Below are positions 48,856 through 57,025 of a stretch of DNA of 64,000 bases, one piece after another. Each line of letters starts with the position of its first letter. Within the stretch, counting starts at the first letter, position 1. The position numbers and the translations under genes were made by a program. The notes below the pieces were generated by a model, which saw nothing but the letters and a program-made list of their open reading frames with translations, was not told where the DNA came from and ran no database searches. This DNA comes from CAIKMD01 sp035552195 (GTDB lineage Bacteria; Pseudomonadota; Alphaproteobacteria; ATCC43930; CGMCC-115725): the NCBI GenBank assembly GCA_035552195.1, contig DASZLU010000168.1, forward strand, positions 1 to 64,000, read 5' to 3'.

Positions 48856-50585
48856 CCCTCACCGCCCGTGCGCGAGGGCACCGGCGCGCGCGGCATCTCG
48901 CCCGGATCGGTCGCCTCGCGCGGCGTCGCTCCGGTTGTTTGGAACGCGTTGGTGATCGGATAGCGGCGATCGCGGCCGAAAGCGCGCGCGGTGATCTTCA
49001 CCCCGGGTGGCGCCTGGCGGCGTTTGTATTCGGCGCGATCGAGCATGCGCCACACCATGCGCACTGTCTCCTCGGCATGACCGCGCGCGACGATCTGCTC
49101 GACCGGCATCTCGTGCTCGATCAAGCATTCGAGAATATCGTCGAGCTTGTCGTAAGGCGGCAGCGTGTCCTGATCGGTCTGGTTGGGTTTGAGCTCGGCC
49201 GAGGGCGGCTTGGTGATGACGCGCTCCGGCATCACCGGCCCCATCGGCCCGTGCATACCCGGCAGATGCCGCGTGTTGCGCCAGCGCGACAACTCGAACA
49301 CCGTGGTCTTGTAGACGTCCTTCAGCACCGCATAGCCGCCGCACATATCGCCATAGAGCGTCGCATAGCCGGCCGACATCTCCGATTTGTTGCCCGTCGA
49401 CAAAACCATCCAGCCGAATTTGTTGGAGAGCGCCATCAACGTCACGCCGCGGGCGCGCGATTGCAGGTTCTCTTCGGTGATATCGGGATCACGGCCCTCG
49501 AAGCTCGGCGTCAGCATCGTGCGATAGGCTTCCATCGCCGGGCCGATATTGATATCGCGCAATTCGCATTCGAGGAATTCCGCGACCGCCGCCGCGTCCT
49601 CCAAACTCTCCGTCGAGGTGTAGGGCGACGGCATCATCACGCAATGGACGCGATCGGCGCCGAGCGCATCGACCGCCACCGCCGCCGACAAGGCGCTATC
49701 GATGCCGCCGGAGAGGCCGAGCACCACGCCGGGGAATTTGTTCTTGCGCACATAGTCGCTGAGGCCGAGCACCATCGCCTGATAGATCGACGAGAGTCGA
49801 TCGCCGCGCTCGGCGACGATGCCCTTCTCCACATTCCAGCCATTGGCATCGCGCGTCCAGCGTGTCGGCATCAGCGCCGGCCGCCATTCCGGCGCCTGCA
49901 CGCGCAGATCGCCGTCGGTCGCGAGCGCGAAGGACGCGCCGTCGAAGACCAATTCGTCCTGGCCACCGACCTGATTCACATAGAGCAGCGGCAACCCGCT
50001 CTCCTTCACGCGCGTGCGCGCGAGGTCGAGACGCTGCTGTTGCTTCATTCCCTCGAAGGGTGAGCCGTTGATGACGACGAGGAACTCGGCGCCGCTTTCC
50101 TGCAGGCATTCGCAGGCATCGCCCGACCACATATCCTCGCAGACCATTACGCCAAGCCGTACGCCCTTGAGCACGATCGGCCCCGGCGCCGGGCCGGCCG
50201 CGAAGACGCGCTTCTCGTCGAAGACGCCGTAATTCGGCAGGTCGTGCTTGAAGCGCAATGCCGCGACCTTGCCGCCTTCGAGCAAGGCCGCCGCGTTGTA
50301 GAGCTTGTCATCCTGACGCCACGGCGTGCCGAGCAGCAAAGCGGGCCCGTCCTTGATCTCGCGCGCGAAATCCCTGACCGCCGCCTCGCACGCGGCGACG
50401 AAAGCCGGCTTCAGCACCAGATCTTCGGGCGGATAGCCGGCAACGAAAAGCTCGGAAGCGACCACGAGATCGGCATGCGCGGTCTTGGCCTCGCGCCACG
50501 CGTCGCGAAGGCGGCCCAAATTCCCGGCGACATCGCCAACGGTCGGATCGAGCTGGGCGATGAAAATACTGAGCGAATCGGTCAT
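48852..50585 (-). CDS. nadE: Glutamine-dependent NAD+ synthetase
   Basis: This 577-residue two-domain enzyme amidates deamido-NAD. An N-terminal nitrilase-like glutaminase (about 1-265) has a nucleophilic cysteine in VMVCEDMW, a Glu near SELFVAGYPPEDL and a Lys in FKHDLPNYGVFDE. A C-terminal synthetase has the P-loop LSGGIDSALSA. The ATG at 50585 gives the conserved start TDSLSIFIAQLDPTVGD. It overlaps glnS by four bases. The tail of about 20 residues after ITNAF is Pro/Thr-rich and not conserved. Confidence 0.95.
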   Translation of the reverse strand: MTDSLSIFIAQLDPTVGDVAGNLGRLRDAWREAKTAHADLVVASELFVAGYPPEDLVLKPAFVAACEAAVRDFAREIKDGPALLLGTPWRQDDKLYNAAALLEGGKVAALRFKHDLPNYGVFDEKRVFAAGPAPGPIVLKGVRLGVMVCEDMWSGDACECLQESGAEFLVVINGSPFEGMKQQQRLDLARTRVKESGLPLLYVNQVGGQDELVFDGASFALATDGDLRVQAPEWRPALMPTRWTRDANGWNVEKGIVAERGDRLSSIYQAMVLGLSDYVRKNKFPGVVLGLSGGIDSALSAAVAVDALGADRVHCVMMPSPYTSTESLEDAAAVAEFLECELRDINIGPAMEAYRTMLTPSFEGRDPDITEENLQSRARGVTLMALSNKFGWMVLSTGNKSEMSAGYATLYGDMCGGYAVLKDVYKTTVFELSRWRNTRHLPGMHGPMGPVMPERVITKPPSAELKPNQTDQDTLPPYDKLDDILECLIEHEMPVEQIVARGHAEETVRMVWRMLDRAEYKRRQAPPGVKITARAFGRDRRYPITNAFQTTGATPREATDPGEMPRAPVPSRTGGEG

Positions 50586-50624
50586 GATTCGCTTAACATT
50601 GGTGGCGAGGGCGTGCCCTGTCAA

Positions 50625-50760
50625 TCAGTGTTGATTGATCGCCTCTGCGTTAGGCCGTTCAAGAACCTCGTGAATCTTCGCCGCCAGCCCGTCGACTCGG
50701 TAGGGCTTTAGGCAGCAGCGGACGCGAAATTGCGGCGCGAACTGGGCGATTTCGCCGAGG
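50625..50760 (-). pseudogene. Possible C-terminal remnant of a response-regulator receiver
   Basis: A short minus-strand frame ends CLKPYRVDGLAAKIHEVLER, which resembles the end of a CheY-like domain: the conserved K-P pair followed by the last helix. No phospho-acceptor aspartate or other receiver core precedes it, because the ABC ATPase gene begins right there. It is likely a gene fragment or a chance resemblance. Confidence 0.35.
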
Positions 50761-50775
50761 GTCGCGACCGCGCTC

Positions 50776-51555
50776 TTACTCCTTGTCGACGAGCACGCTT
50801 TCGCGCACATCTTCCTCGATCATCTTCCAGATGCGATCGACATAGCTCACGAATTCCGGCGTGCGTTTTAGCGACAGGGCGCGCGGCCGCGGCAGATCGA
50901 TCTTGACGATCTCGCGAATTCGGCCGGGCCGGCGCGCGAAAACGAAGACCCGGTCCGAAAGGAACACGGCCTCGTCGATCTGGTGGGTGACGAAGAGTAC
51001 GGTCTTGCGCCCCTGCTCCCAGATGCGGATCAGCTCGGTCTGCATGATCTCGCGCGTCTGCGCATCGAGCGCGGCGAAGGGCTCGTCCATCAGCAGCACT
51101 TTGGGATCGATCGCCAGCGCCCGCGCGAGATTGACGCGCTGGCGCATGCCGCCCGAAAGCTGGCGCGGAAAATAATCCTCGAAGCCGCCGAGGCCGACCA
51201 GCTTCAACAGGTCGACAGCTTGATGGCGCGTTTGGGAGCTGACCGTGCCCGAGACCTCGCGCCCGATCAGCGTGTTTTGGAGCACCGAGCGCCACGGCAG
51301 GAGATTGTCGCTCTGGAAGACGAATCCGCGATCGATGCCCGGCGCCTTCACCACTTCGCTGTCGATCCGCACCTCGCCTTGGCTCGCGGTCTCGAGCCCG
51401 GCGACGATGCGCAGGAAAGTGGTCTTGCCGCAGCCCGACGGGCCGACGATGCAGATGAATTCGCCGTCCTCGATCGCGAGGTTGATGTCGTTCAGCGCGA
51501 GCAGATCGCCGAACTGCTTGTTGATGCTGGAGGCGGTGAGCTTGGGCGCAGCCAT
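50776..51555 (-). CDS. ABC transporter ATP-binding protein (nitrate/sulfonate/taurine family)
   Basis: This 259-residue ATPase has Walker A GPSGCGKTTFLR near residue 38, the signature LSGGMRQRVNLARAL, Walker B VLLMDEPFAALD and a switch histidine in VLFVTHQIDEA. It powers import by the permease and binding protein encoded upstream on the same strand (31-base gap to the permease). The family assignment matches SsuB/TauB/NrtD-like importers. Confidence 0.93.
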   Translation of the reverse strand: MAAPKLTASSINKQFGDLLALNDINLAIEDGEFICIVGPSGCGKTTFLRIVAGLETASQGEVRIDSEVVKAPGIDRGFVFQSDNLLPWRSVLQNTLIGREVSGTVSSQTRHQAVDLLKLVGLGGFEDYFPRQLSGGMRQRVNLARALAIDPKVLLMDEPFAALDAQTREIMQTELIRIWEQGRKTVLFVTHQIDEAVFLSDRVFVFARRPGRIREIVKIDLPRPRALSLKRTPEFVSYVDRIWKMIEEDVRESVLVDKE

Positions 51556-51586
51556 TCTAGTTGACCATGTCAGTCATTCGTCCCGA

Positions 51587-52339
51587 TCAATCATTCCGCC
51601 AAGGAACAAGTCTTTTCTCGAGCCAGGTGAAACCGGAGGTCATCGCGATGCCGGCACTCGCGAGGATCACAACGGCGGCAAAGAGATTGGGCATATTGAA
51701 GCTGTCGGCCGATGCGCTGATGAGCTGGCCAAGGCCGGCGCGCGAGCCGAAGAGCTCGGCGACGACGACGCCGATCAGGCCGCGCCCGATGCCGAGCTTC
51801 AATCCGGCGAGCACGAAGGGCATCGCCGAGGGCAGCGACACCTTCCAGAAAATCTGGCTGCGCGTCGCGCCGAAGCTTTTCAGCATCTCGATCAGCCGCG
51901 TGCTCGTCTGCCGCAGCCCGACCTCGGTGTTGATGATGACGGTGAAGATCACCAGCGTGACCACCACCAGCACCTTCGACCAGATGCCGATGCCGAGCCA
52001 TAAGAGGAAAAGCGGCGCGAGCGCGATGGTCGGCGTGGCATAGATGCCGGAGATCCAGGGCTGCAGAATCGCCTTGGCGCGATCGCTTTCGGCCATCAGC
52101 AGGCCGATCGCGATGCCGAGCACGCAGGAGATGACGTAGCCGATGATGAATTCGACGCCGCTGATATAGACATGTTTCCAAAGATCGCCGCTGACCGCGA
52201 GCTTCCAGATGGCGTAAGCGATCTGCGACGGCGAGGCCAGGAACAGCGCGTTGTTGACGCCGAACCGGCTGACCAATTCCCAGATCAGCAGCCCGCCGAC
52301 GATCGACAGCAGGCTTACGAGAGAGCCGCGGTGGCTCAC
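51587..52339 (-). CDS. ABC transporter permease (SsuC/TauC-like)
   Basis: This 250-residue inner-membrane permease has about six hydrophobic helices and the cytoplasmic EAA-type loop RLIEMLKSFGATRSQIFWKV, with PLFLLWLGIGIWSKV and the GLGQLISASADSF segment typical of the nitrate/sulfonate/taurine subfamily. It overlaps the upstream binding-protein gene by four bases and precedes the ATPase gene. Confidence 0.92.
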   Translation of the reverse strand: MSHRGSLVSLLSIVGGLLIWELVSRFGVNNALFLASPSQIAYAIWKLAVSGDLWKHVYISGVEFIIGYVISCVLGIAIGLLMAESDRAKAILQPWISGIYATPTIALAPLFLLWLGIGIWSKVLVVVTLVIFTVIINTEVGLRQTSTRLIEMLKSFGATRSQIFWKVSLPSAMPFVLAGLKLGIGRGLIGVVVAELFGSRAGLGQLISASADSFNMPNLFAAVVILASAGIAMTSGFTWLEKRLVPWRND

Positions 52340-53313
52340 TCCGTCAGCTCCGTCAGCCCGGGCATGACCAGATCCTTCGCCGTGATCGGATTGGAAACAT
52401 CGCCTGAATCGTGCATCACCTTGATCAACGCGTCGAGATCCTTGCCTGAGACTTTGCTGGTCGGCGCGAAATATTGGATCTTGCGCAGGAAGTCGAGGCT
52501 CTGCGCTGCTTCCTTCTCGTCGATCTTGAAATTCTTGACGCCCATCTTGATGAGATCGTCGCGATGCTCGGGCACATAGAACCAGGCGGCGCTATCGTCG
52601 AGCGCGGCAAGCAGCTGCTTGGCCAGGTCCATATGCGCCGTCGCCCAAGGCTTCGACACTTCGAGGCCGGTAAAGGGATAATCCTTCACGTAATCGATGA
52701 CGAGACCGATATTCTTGAAGCCGGCCGCCTCGGCAAGGAAATTATAAGGCGGCAGCACCATCGTCGCATCGACGGTGCCGGATTTCAGCGCGGCGAAGCG
52801 CCCGGCGGTCGCGCCGACAACAGTGATATCGACATCGCCTTTCTTCAGCCCGTTCGCCTCGGCCATGCGGTTCCAATAGATCGCGGTGATATCGACGAGG
52901 CCACCGAGCACGATCGTCTTGCCTTTCAGATCCTTGATCGAGTTGATCGTCGGCTTGGCTTCGAGCCCGTAGGGCGAATTGGCCCCGATGATGCGCGCGA
53001 TGGCGATGTTCTTCGCGCCCTTGTCGACGGCATGGATCGGCTCGGCCGTGCCGGTGGTGGCGACGATATCAAGCGAGCCGGCGGTGAGCTGTTGCAGGAT
53101 GCCCGGCGCGGTCGGCGCGAAGATGATGTCGAGATCGACGTCGTGCTTTTTGAAAAAACCTTCATCGAAGCCGACATAGAAGAGCCACATCGTTGCGGTC
53201 GGTCCGCCGACCGCGCCGGCCTCGATCTTCTCGGCCCGCGCGCTTTGCGTCATCGCGCCGAGCAACGCAAGCGCCGCGGCGAGCAACGCCGCGCGCATCG
53301 ATGTGCTTCTCAT
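52336..53313 (-). CDS. ABC transporter substrate-binding protein (SsuA/THI5-like)
   Basis: This 325-residue periplasmic protein has a signal peptide ending QSARAE and an NMT1/THI5-like fold. The segments MWLFYVGFDEGFFKKHDVDL and APTAPGILQQLTAGSLDIV are typical. GGAGG lies five bases upstream of the ATG at 53313. Substrates of the family include sulfonates, pyrimidine thiamine precursors and riboflavin-like compounds. The adjacent hydrolase genes suggest a nitrogen-containing compound, but this is conjecture. Confidence 0.9.
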   Translation of the reverse strand: MRSTSMRAALLAAALALLGAMTQSARAEKIEAGAVGGPTATMWLFYVGFDEGFFKKHDVDLDIIFAPTAPGILQQLTAGSLDIVATTGTAEPIHAVDKGAKNIAIARIIGANSPYGLEAKPTINSIKDLKGKTIVLGGLVDITAIYWNRMAEANGLKKGDVDITVVGATAGRFAALKSGTVDATMVLPPYNFLAEAAGFKNIGLVIDYVKDYPFTGLEVSKPWATAHMDLAKQLLAALDDSAAWFYVPEHRDDLIKMGVKNFKIDEKEAAQSLDFLRKIQYFAPTSKVSGKDLDALIKVMHDSGDVSNPITAKDLVMPGLTELTE

Positions 53314-53349
53314 CCCAACCTCCCCGTTACCAACTCGCTTCTATTTCGG

Positions 53350-53417
53350 CGTCACCTCCGCGAACGCAGGGTCCAGGACGGCGCTCACCTGGATTCCCGC
53401 GTTCGCGGGAATGACGA
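53350..53417. repeat. Palindromic CCCGC-type repeat, copy 3
   Basis: This is a degenerate copy of the element at 41439 and 42319: CGTCACCTCCGCGAACGCAGGG at one end and TTCCCGCGTTCGCGGGAATGACGA at the other. The left arm carries mismatches. It sits between the binding-protein gene and the deacetylase-like gene, so the two are not directly contiguous in the same way as the transporter genes. Confidence 0.8.
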
Positions 53418-53439
53418 ATAGAAAGCTCCCAACCGTTCC

Positions 53440-54309
53440 CTACAACTGCGCCTTACACGCGGCGATGATCTCGCTGCCGGTCGCGAGCCAGACATCTTTG
53501 TGGCTGGTAATATAGGCCAGCGCCTGATCGAGCGCATGGATGCGATAAGCCCGACCCGTCAGATAAGGGTGCAGGCAGATCGACATCGCCCGTCCCGATT
53601 GCGCGCCTTCGGCATAGAGCGTATCGAACTGACGGCAGATCATATCGCGAAATTCCTCCGCCGTGCGGTGCTGGCGCTCGAAAGCCGGGATGTCGTTGAT
53701 GTCCTGACTATAGGGAATGGCGAACATCTTTTTGCCGCTCTCCAGGTTCATCTGGTACGGCTGATCGTCATTCACCCAGTCGCAGACATACTCGACGCCT
53801 TCGGCGGCGAGATGGTCCAGCGTATTCCATGTCTCTTGCAGACCCGAGCCGAGCCACCCTGTCGGGCGCTTGCCGGCGACGCGCGCGATCGTGTCGAGCG
53901 CTTCCTTGATTGCCTTGGGCTCCTCGTCCTCGGTCATGTCGATGAGGCGTTTGGAATTGGTCTTGTTGTGGCCCATCCATTCCCAGTTCCGCTTATTGCC
54001 CTCGGCGATGATCACCGGATGATGGACGCAGATGTCGCTATTGAGCGCGACGGTGGCGCGGATGCCGTATTTGTCGAACACGTCCATGAAGCGCCAGACG
54101 CCGACACGATTGCCGTAATCGCGCACCGCCCAAGTCGGGATATCGGGCATCTTGCCGGTCGTGCTTGCCGGGATGCGATCGCTGAGCGCGAAGAACTCGA
54201 TATTGGGGATGACCCAGAACGCGACGCGCGCGCCATTCGGCCATGTCAGCTTCTTGCGGTTGACGATCGGCGAATAGTCGAACGGACCGTAGGATGCACC
54301 TGGCTTCAT
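53440..54309 (-). CDS. Polysaccharide deacetylase-like hydrolase (PuuE-like)
   Basis: This 289-residue NodB-homology-like protein resembles the PuuE/allantoinase-type branch. It begins with PFDYSPIVNRKKLTWPNGARVAFWVIPN, and has a metal-site candidate in NSDICVHHP and the late segment AMSICLHPYLTGRAYR. Members hydrolyse cyclic amide substrates or N-acetyl groups. It lies between an ABC importer and an isochorismatase-like hydrolase, so a catabolic role is inferred. Its start overlaps no neighbour; the gap to the next gene is one base. Confidence 0.87.
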   Translation of the reverse strand: MKPGASYGPFDYSPIVNRKKLTWPNGARVAFWVIPNIEFFALSDRIPASTTGKMPDIPTWAVRDYGNRVGVWRFMDVFDKYGIRATVALNSDICVHHPVIIAEGNKRNWEWMGHNKTNSKRLIDMTEDEEPKAIKEALDTIARVAGKRPTGWLGSGLQETWNTLDHLAAEGVEYVCDWVNDDQPYQMNLESGKKMFAIPYSQDINDIPAFERQHRTAEEFRDMICRQFDTLYAEGAQSGRAMSICLHPYLTGRAYRIHALDQALAYITSHKDVWLATGSEIIAACKAQL

Positions 54310-54310
54310 G

Positions 54311-55015
54311 TTATTCCGCTGCCTTTCGCGGTTGCTTGTCGAGCGCAGCGACGACTTCGTCGAGATGCATCACGTCGACATATTTATGGTGCAGGTCGAA
54401 GAGATTGACTTTGTGCGACAGGACCACGCGATCGAAGCAGCATTCCTCGACCAGGACGACATGATAGCCGGCGGAATACGCATCGACCGCCGAGGCGCGC
54501 ACGCAGCCCGAGGTGGTCTCGCCGCACATGATGACGGTGTGGACGCCGAGCTGCGTCAGATGTGCCAGCAGCGGCGTGCCGTAGAAGATGCTGGCCCGCT
54601 GCTTGGTGATGACGACCTCGCCCGGAAGCGGCTTGAATTCCGGCCGAATGTCATAGCCCGATGGGTCATCGCCGCCGCGCCGCCGCTTGGTCGCTTTGAC
54701 GAAGCCCGGTTTGCTCTCCGGTCGCGTATCGCCGGTCGAATAGAAGACCGGTAATCCCGCCGCTCTGGCGGCAGCGAACAATCGCTGCGTCGGCGGTATC
54801 GCTTTCCAGGCATGCTCGCCGCAAGTCATCGGATGTTGGCCGATCAACTCGCGCACCGGCTTGTTGCCGCCGCGATAGACCCCTTCGTAGAGATCGATCG
54901 CGACCAGCGCCGCCGGCGCACCGACATAGGTTTCGCGCGTGAACGGCCCGTAGATCGCGAGATCGTCGGCCGGAATCACGTCCTGCCAGCAATGGTCCTC
55001 GAATTTATCGACCAT
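54311..55015 (-). CDS. Isochorismatase-like cysteine hydrolase
   Basis: This 234-residue hydrolase has the family catalytic residues in order: Asp in ALVAIDLYEGVY, Lys in VVITKQRASIF and Cys in CGETTSGCVRASAVDA. Such enzymes split amides such as N-carbamoylsarcosine, ureidoacrylate or nicotinamide. A start at 55015 or 55018 is possible; GGGAGGA favours 55015. It ends one base from the deacetylase-like gene and probably begins the transcription unit that includes the deacetylase. The divergent gene is a haem-oxygenase-fold protein. Confidence 0.88.
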   Translation of the reverse strand: MVDKFEDHCWQDVIPADDLAIYGPFTRETYVGAPAALVAIDLYEGVYRGGNKPVRELIGQHPMTCGEHAWKAIPPTQRLFAAARAAGLPVFYSTGDTRPESKPGFVKATKRRRGGDDPSGYDIRPEFKPLPGEVVITKQRASIFYGTPLLAHLTQLGVHTVIMCGETTSGCVRASAVDAYSAGYHVVLVEECCFDRVVLSHKVNLFDLHHKYVDVMHLDEVVAALDKQPRKAAE

Positions 55016-55150
55016 CATTTCCTCCCTGAGTGGCCTTTTTGTCGCCGATTTGCGGCTGCATGGCAAGCGATCCGCTGCCCACGCGTTGGCGCGCGTTCCG
55101 CTACAATGGCGCCGACCAAAAAGTGCCAATCAACACCCTGGAGATGCGCC

Positions 55151-55915
55151 TTGAAGAACGAAACCCGCCCGTCCGCTGCCTCCCGCGCCGTGATCCGCAA
55201 GCTCGACGAAGCGGTCGACGATTTCGTGCGCCGCGCGCGCTTCTTCCGCGAGCCCCTCACCCGCGGTCGCGCGCAGATGTTCGTGCTGCAGCATCGGCAG
55301 AACACGCGGCAGCGTAATTCGGTGCTGAAGCTGCGCGTCGCGACCAATTGCCCGGATTGGGAGACGCGGATGCGCATCATCGGCGCCTGCAGCGAGGAAG
55401 TGATCGCCGATCACGAACACGGCGGCGGACGGCCGCATTGGGCGATCCTCGAAGATCTCGGCGCGCGTATCGGGCTCAGCCGTACAACCATGCGTAAGGC
55501 ACCGCTCCTCGCCTCGACGCAGCTTTGCTGGCTTGCCTGGGAGGCGCTGATGTCGAACCGGCACTGGCTCGAAGGGTTGATCGCCAATACCTGCGCCGAG
55601 CGCACGAATATTCCCGGCTACGGCACCGGCTTGATCCACCGGCGCGGCTGGTTCGGCTTGGAGCGCGAGCGCTGGGGCCGGTTGTTCAAGCTCAGCAACG
55701 ACGAGCTCGATTTCTTCGAGCTGCACGAGGAAGCCGATATCGTCCATTCCAATCTCGGCTGGCAAACCATCGCGCGCTATGCCGGCGACCTCGGCTTGAC
55801 CGACGCCGTCGTCAAAGCCTGCGAACTCAATCTGATGGTGTGGGAGCGCTATCTCGACGGCATTGCCGACGGCGGCGACGCGCTCGACCGCCGCCGCGAG
55901 CCGGTTTACGTGTGA
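55151..55915 (+). CDS. Haem-oxygenase-fold (HDO/TenA-like) protein
   Basis: This 254-residue all-helical protein shows Glu and His residues in the pattern expected of haem-oxygenase-like diiron or cofactor-free enzymes: HRQNTRQR near residue 43, EEVIADHEHGGG near residue 82, and the paired-histidine helix FFELHEEADIVHSN near residue 195. The start is a TTG at 55151 with GGAG seven bases upstream, giving KNETRPSAASRAVIRKL. The frame stays open further upstream but without a family match. It is divergent from the isochorismatase-like gene, so the two may share a pathway. The substrate is unknown. Confidence 0.72.
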   Translation: MKNETRPSAASRAVIRKLDEAVDDFVRRARFFREPLTRGRAQMFVLQHRQNTRQRNSVLKLRVATNCPDWETRMRIIGACSEEVIADHEHGGGRPHWAILEDLGARIGLSRTTMRKAPLLASTQLCWLAWEALMSNRHWLEGLIANTCAERTNIPGYGTGLIHRRGWFGLERERWGRLFKLSNDELDFFELHEEADIVHSNLGWQTIARYAGDLGLTDAVVKACELNLMVWERYLDGIADGGDALDRRREPVYV

Positions 55916-56121
55916 GTGTGAGGCTTCTCGGCCTCGTCCGCCTTGGCGATCAGCGCCGCGGCGATCTCGCGCGCATCGGTTGGCTTCATTTGCAGGATGA
56001 CGGTCGCGTCCTCGCCCGGCAGATCGACGCGCAACATCACGTCGTGCTCATGCGAGACCGCGAAAGCCAGGAGATCGGGCGTGATCTTGGTACGGGTAAG
56101 ATGGGGGCCTTCATGCGGCAT
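55906..56121 (-). CDS. Small hypothetical protein
   Basis: This 71-residue acidic/basic mixed protein starts MPHEGPHLTRTKITPDLLAFA, with a predicted strand-strand-helix layout and a histidine-rich tail (EKPHTHT). No family is recognised. Its end overlaps the end of the haem-oxygenase-fold gene by ten bases in convergent orientation. Confidence 0.55.
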   Translation of the reverse strand: MPHEGPHLTRTKITPDLLAFAVSHEHDVMLRVDLPGEDATVILQMKPTDAREIAAALIAKADEAEKPHTHT

Positions 56122-56139
56122 GAGCTATTCCGTCCTCAG

Positions 56140-57015
56140 TTAGTCGTTGAATTCTTCGAATCCGGTGGGAGCCCAGCGAAAAATCTTTGTCGAAATCATC
56201 CGCCGCGCATCAGTCGCAACTTTTAGCGTTGCGGCGCGCAAACGCGCAATTTCAGCGGCGCTTTTGCTGTGCAGATAGAGAACAGCGTCCGAACCCGGAG
56301 CAGAAACAAGCAAAGGCGTCCTACCTTTACCGACGATCGTCTGCCAGCTGTCCGGAAAAAGCAAACGGCTGGACTCATAAGGATCGTCCGCGACCAGACC
56401 GACCTTGCCGAAGAAATTGGGCCGGCCTGTTTCCTCGATCGGGCGGAGCGCCTTTCGCGTATTCTCTTTGCATAGGCTGAGCGCCTCGTCGCGTGTGAGG
56501 CCCGCGTCTTCGAACTCTTTCGCATTGGGAAATTCGATGGATTTCGGGAGGTCCTCAACGCAGATCATCCAAAGCCCGGCCATAAAAGGCGCAACGACCG
56601 GCTCGCGTTTCTGCGCATTGCGCATTTCATCGACGTAGCCTGCCGGCCTCACGACCATTCGCAGCGTATGGCGATCGAGCGGTCCGATACCGTGCGCATC
56701 GGTTGACGCGATTTGGTCGACCCAGTTCGCGACAAAGAAGTCGCATCGATCGGGCGCCTTTTGGCATTGAGCGTAGACCGTCTGCAGATAAGCCTGATGC
56801 TTACCCGCTTGGGGTACGTCGATGGCCAGATAAAGCGGAGCCGAGATGTTCACCTTCGCGCCGGGGAGCGCTTTCTCGAACGCATGGGCGACATAGATCG
56901 TGAAAGCATCGGGATCGCTCGGAACCTGCTCCGCGCTGGCACCCCGAATAATCCCGGCACACGCCAGGATAGCTGCGATCCCAAAACCAAACGCAAATCT
57001 CCGCCCTGCGAACAT
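56140..57015 (-). CDS. Secreted DUF1444-like hypothetical protein
   Basis: This 291-residue exported protein has a signal peptide ending RGASAE. The C-terminal half, with ENTRKAL near residue 185, DDPYESSRLLFPDSWQ and LLVSAPGSDAVLYLHSK, resembles the YtpQ/DUF1444 family; I rate this as a possible match. The mature protein has an unusually long N-terminal region with cysteines (QCQKAPDRCDFF). Function is unknown. It lies upstream of the small hypothetical gene on the same strand. Confidence 0.65.
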   Translation of the reverse strand: MFAGRRFAFGFGIAAILACAGIIRGASAEQVPSDPDAFTIYVAHAFEKALPGAKVNISAPLYLAIDVPQAGKHQAYLQTVYAQCQKAPDRCDFFVANWVDQIASTDAHGIGPLDRHTLRMVVRPAGYVDEMRNAQKREPVVAPFMAGLWMICVEDLPKSIEFPNAKEFEDAGLTRDEALSLCKENTRKALRPIEETGRPNFFGKVGLVADDPYESSRLLFPDSWQTIVGKGRTPLLVSAPGSDAVLYLHSKSAAEIARLRAATLKVATDARRMISTKIFRWAPTGFEEFND

Positions 57016-57025
57016 GCTTCGCCTC

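Noticed and set aside
48834..50063. A 409-codon plus-strand frame opposite nadE and glnS
   Set aside because: It has antisense codon composition, no recognisable domain, and conflicts with two certain genes.
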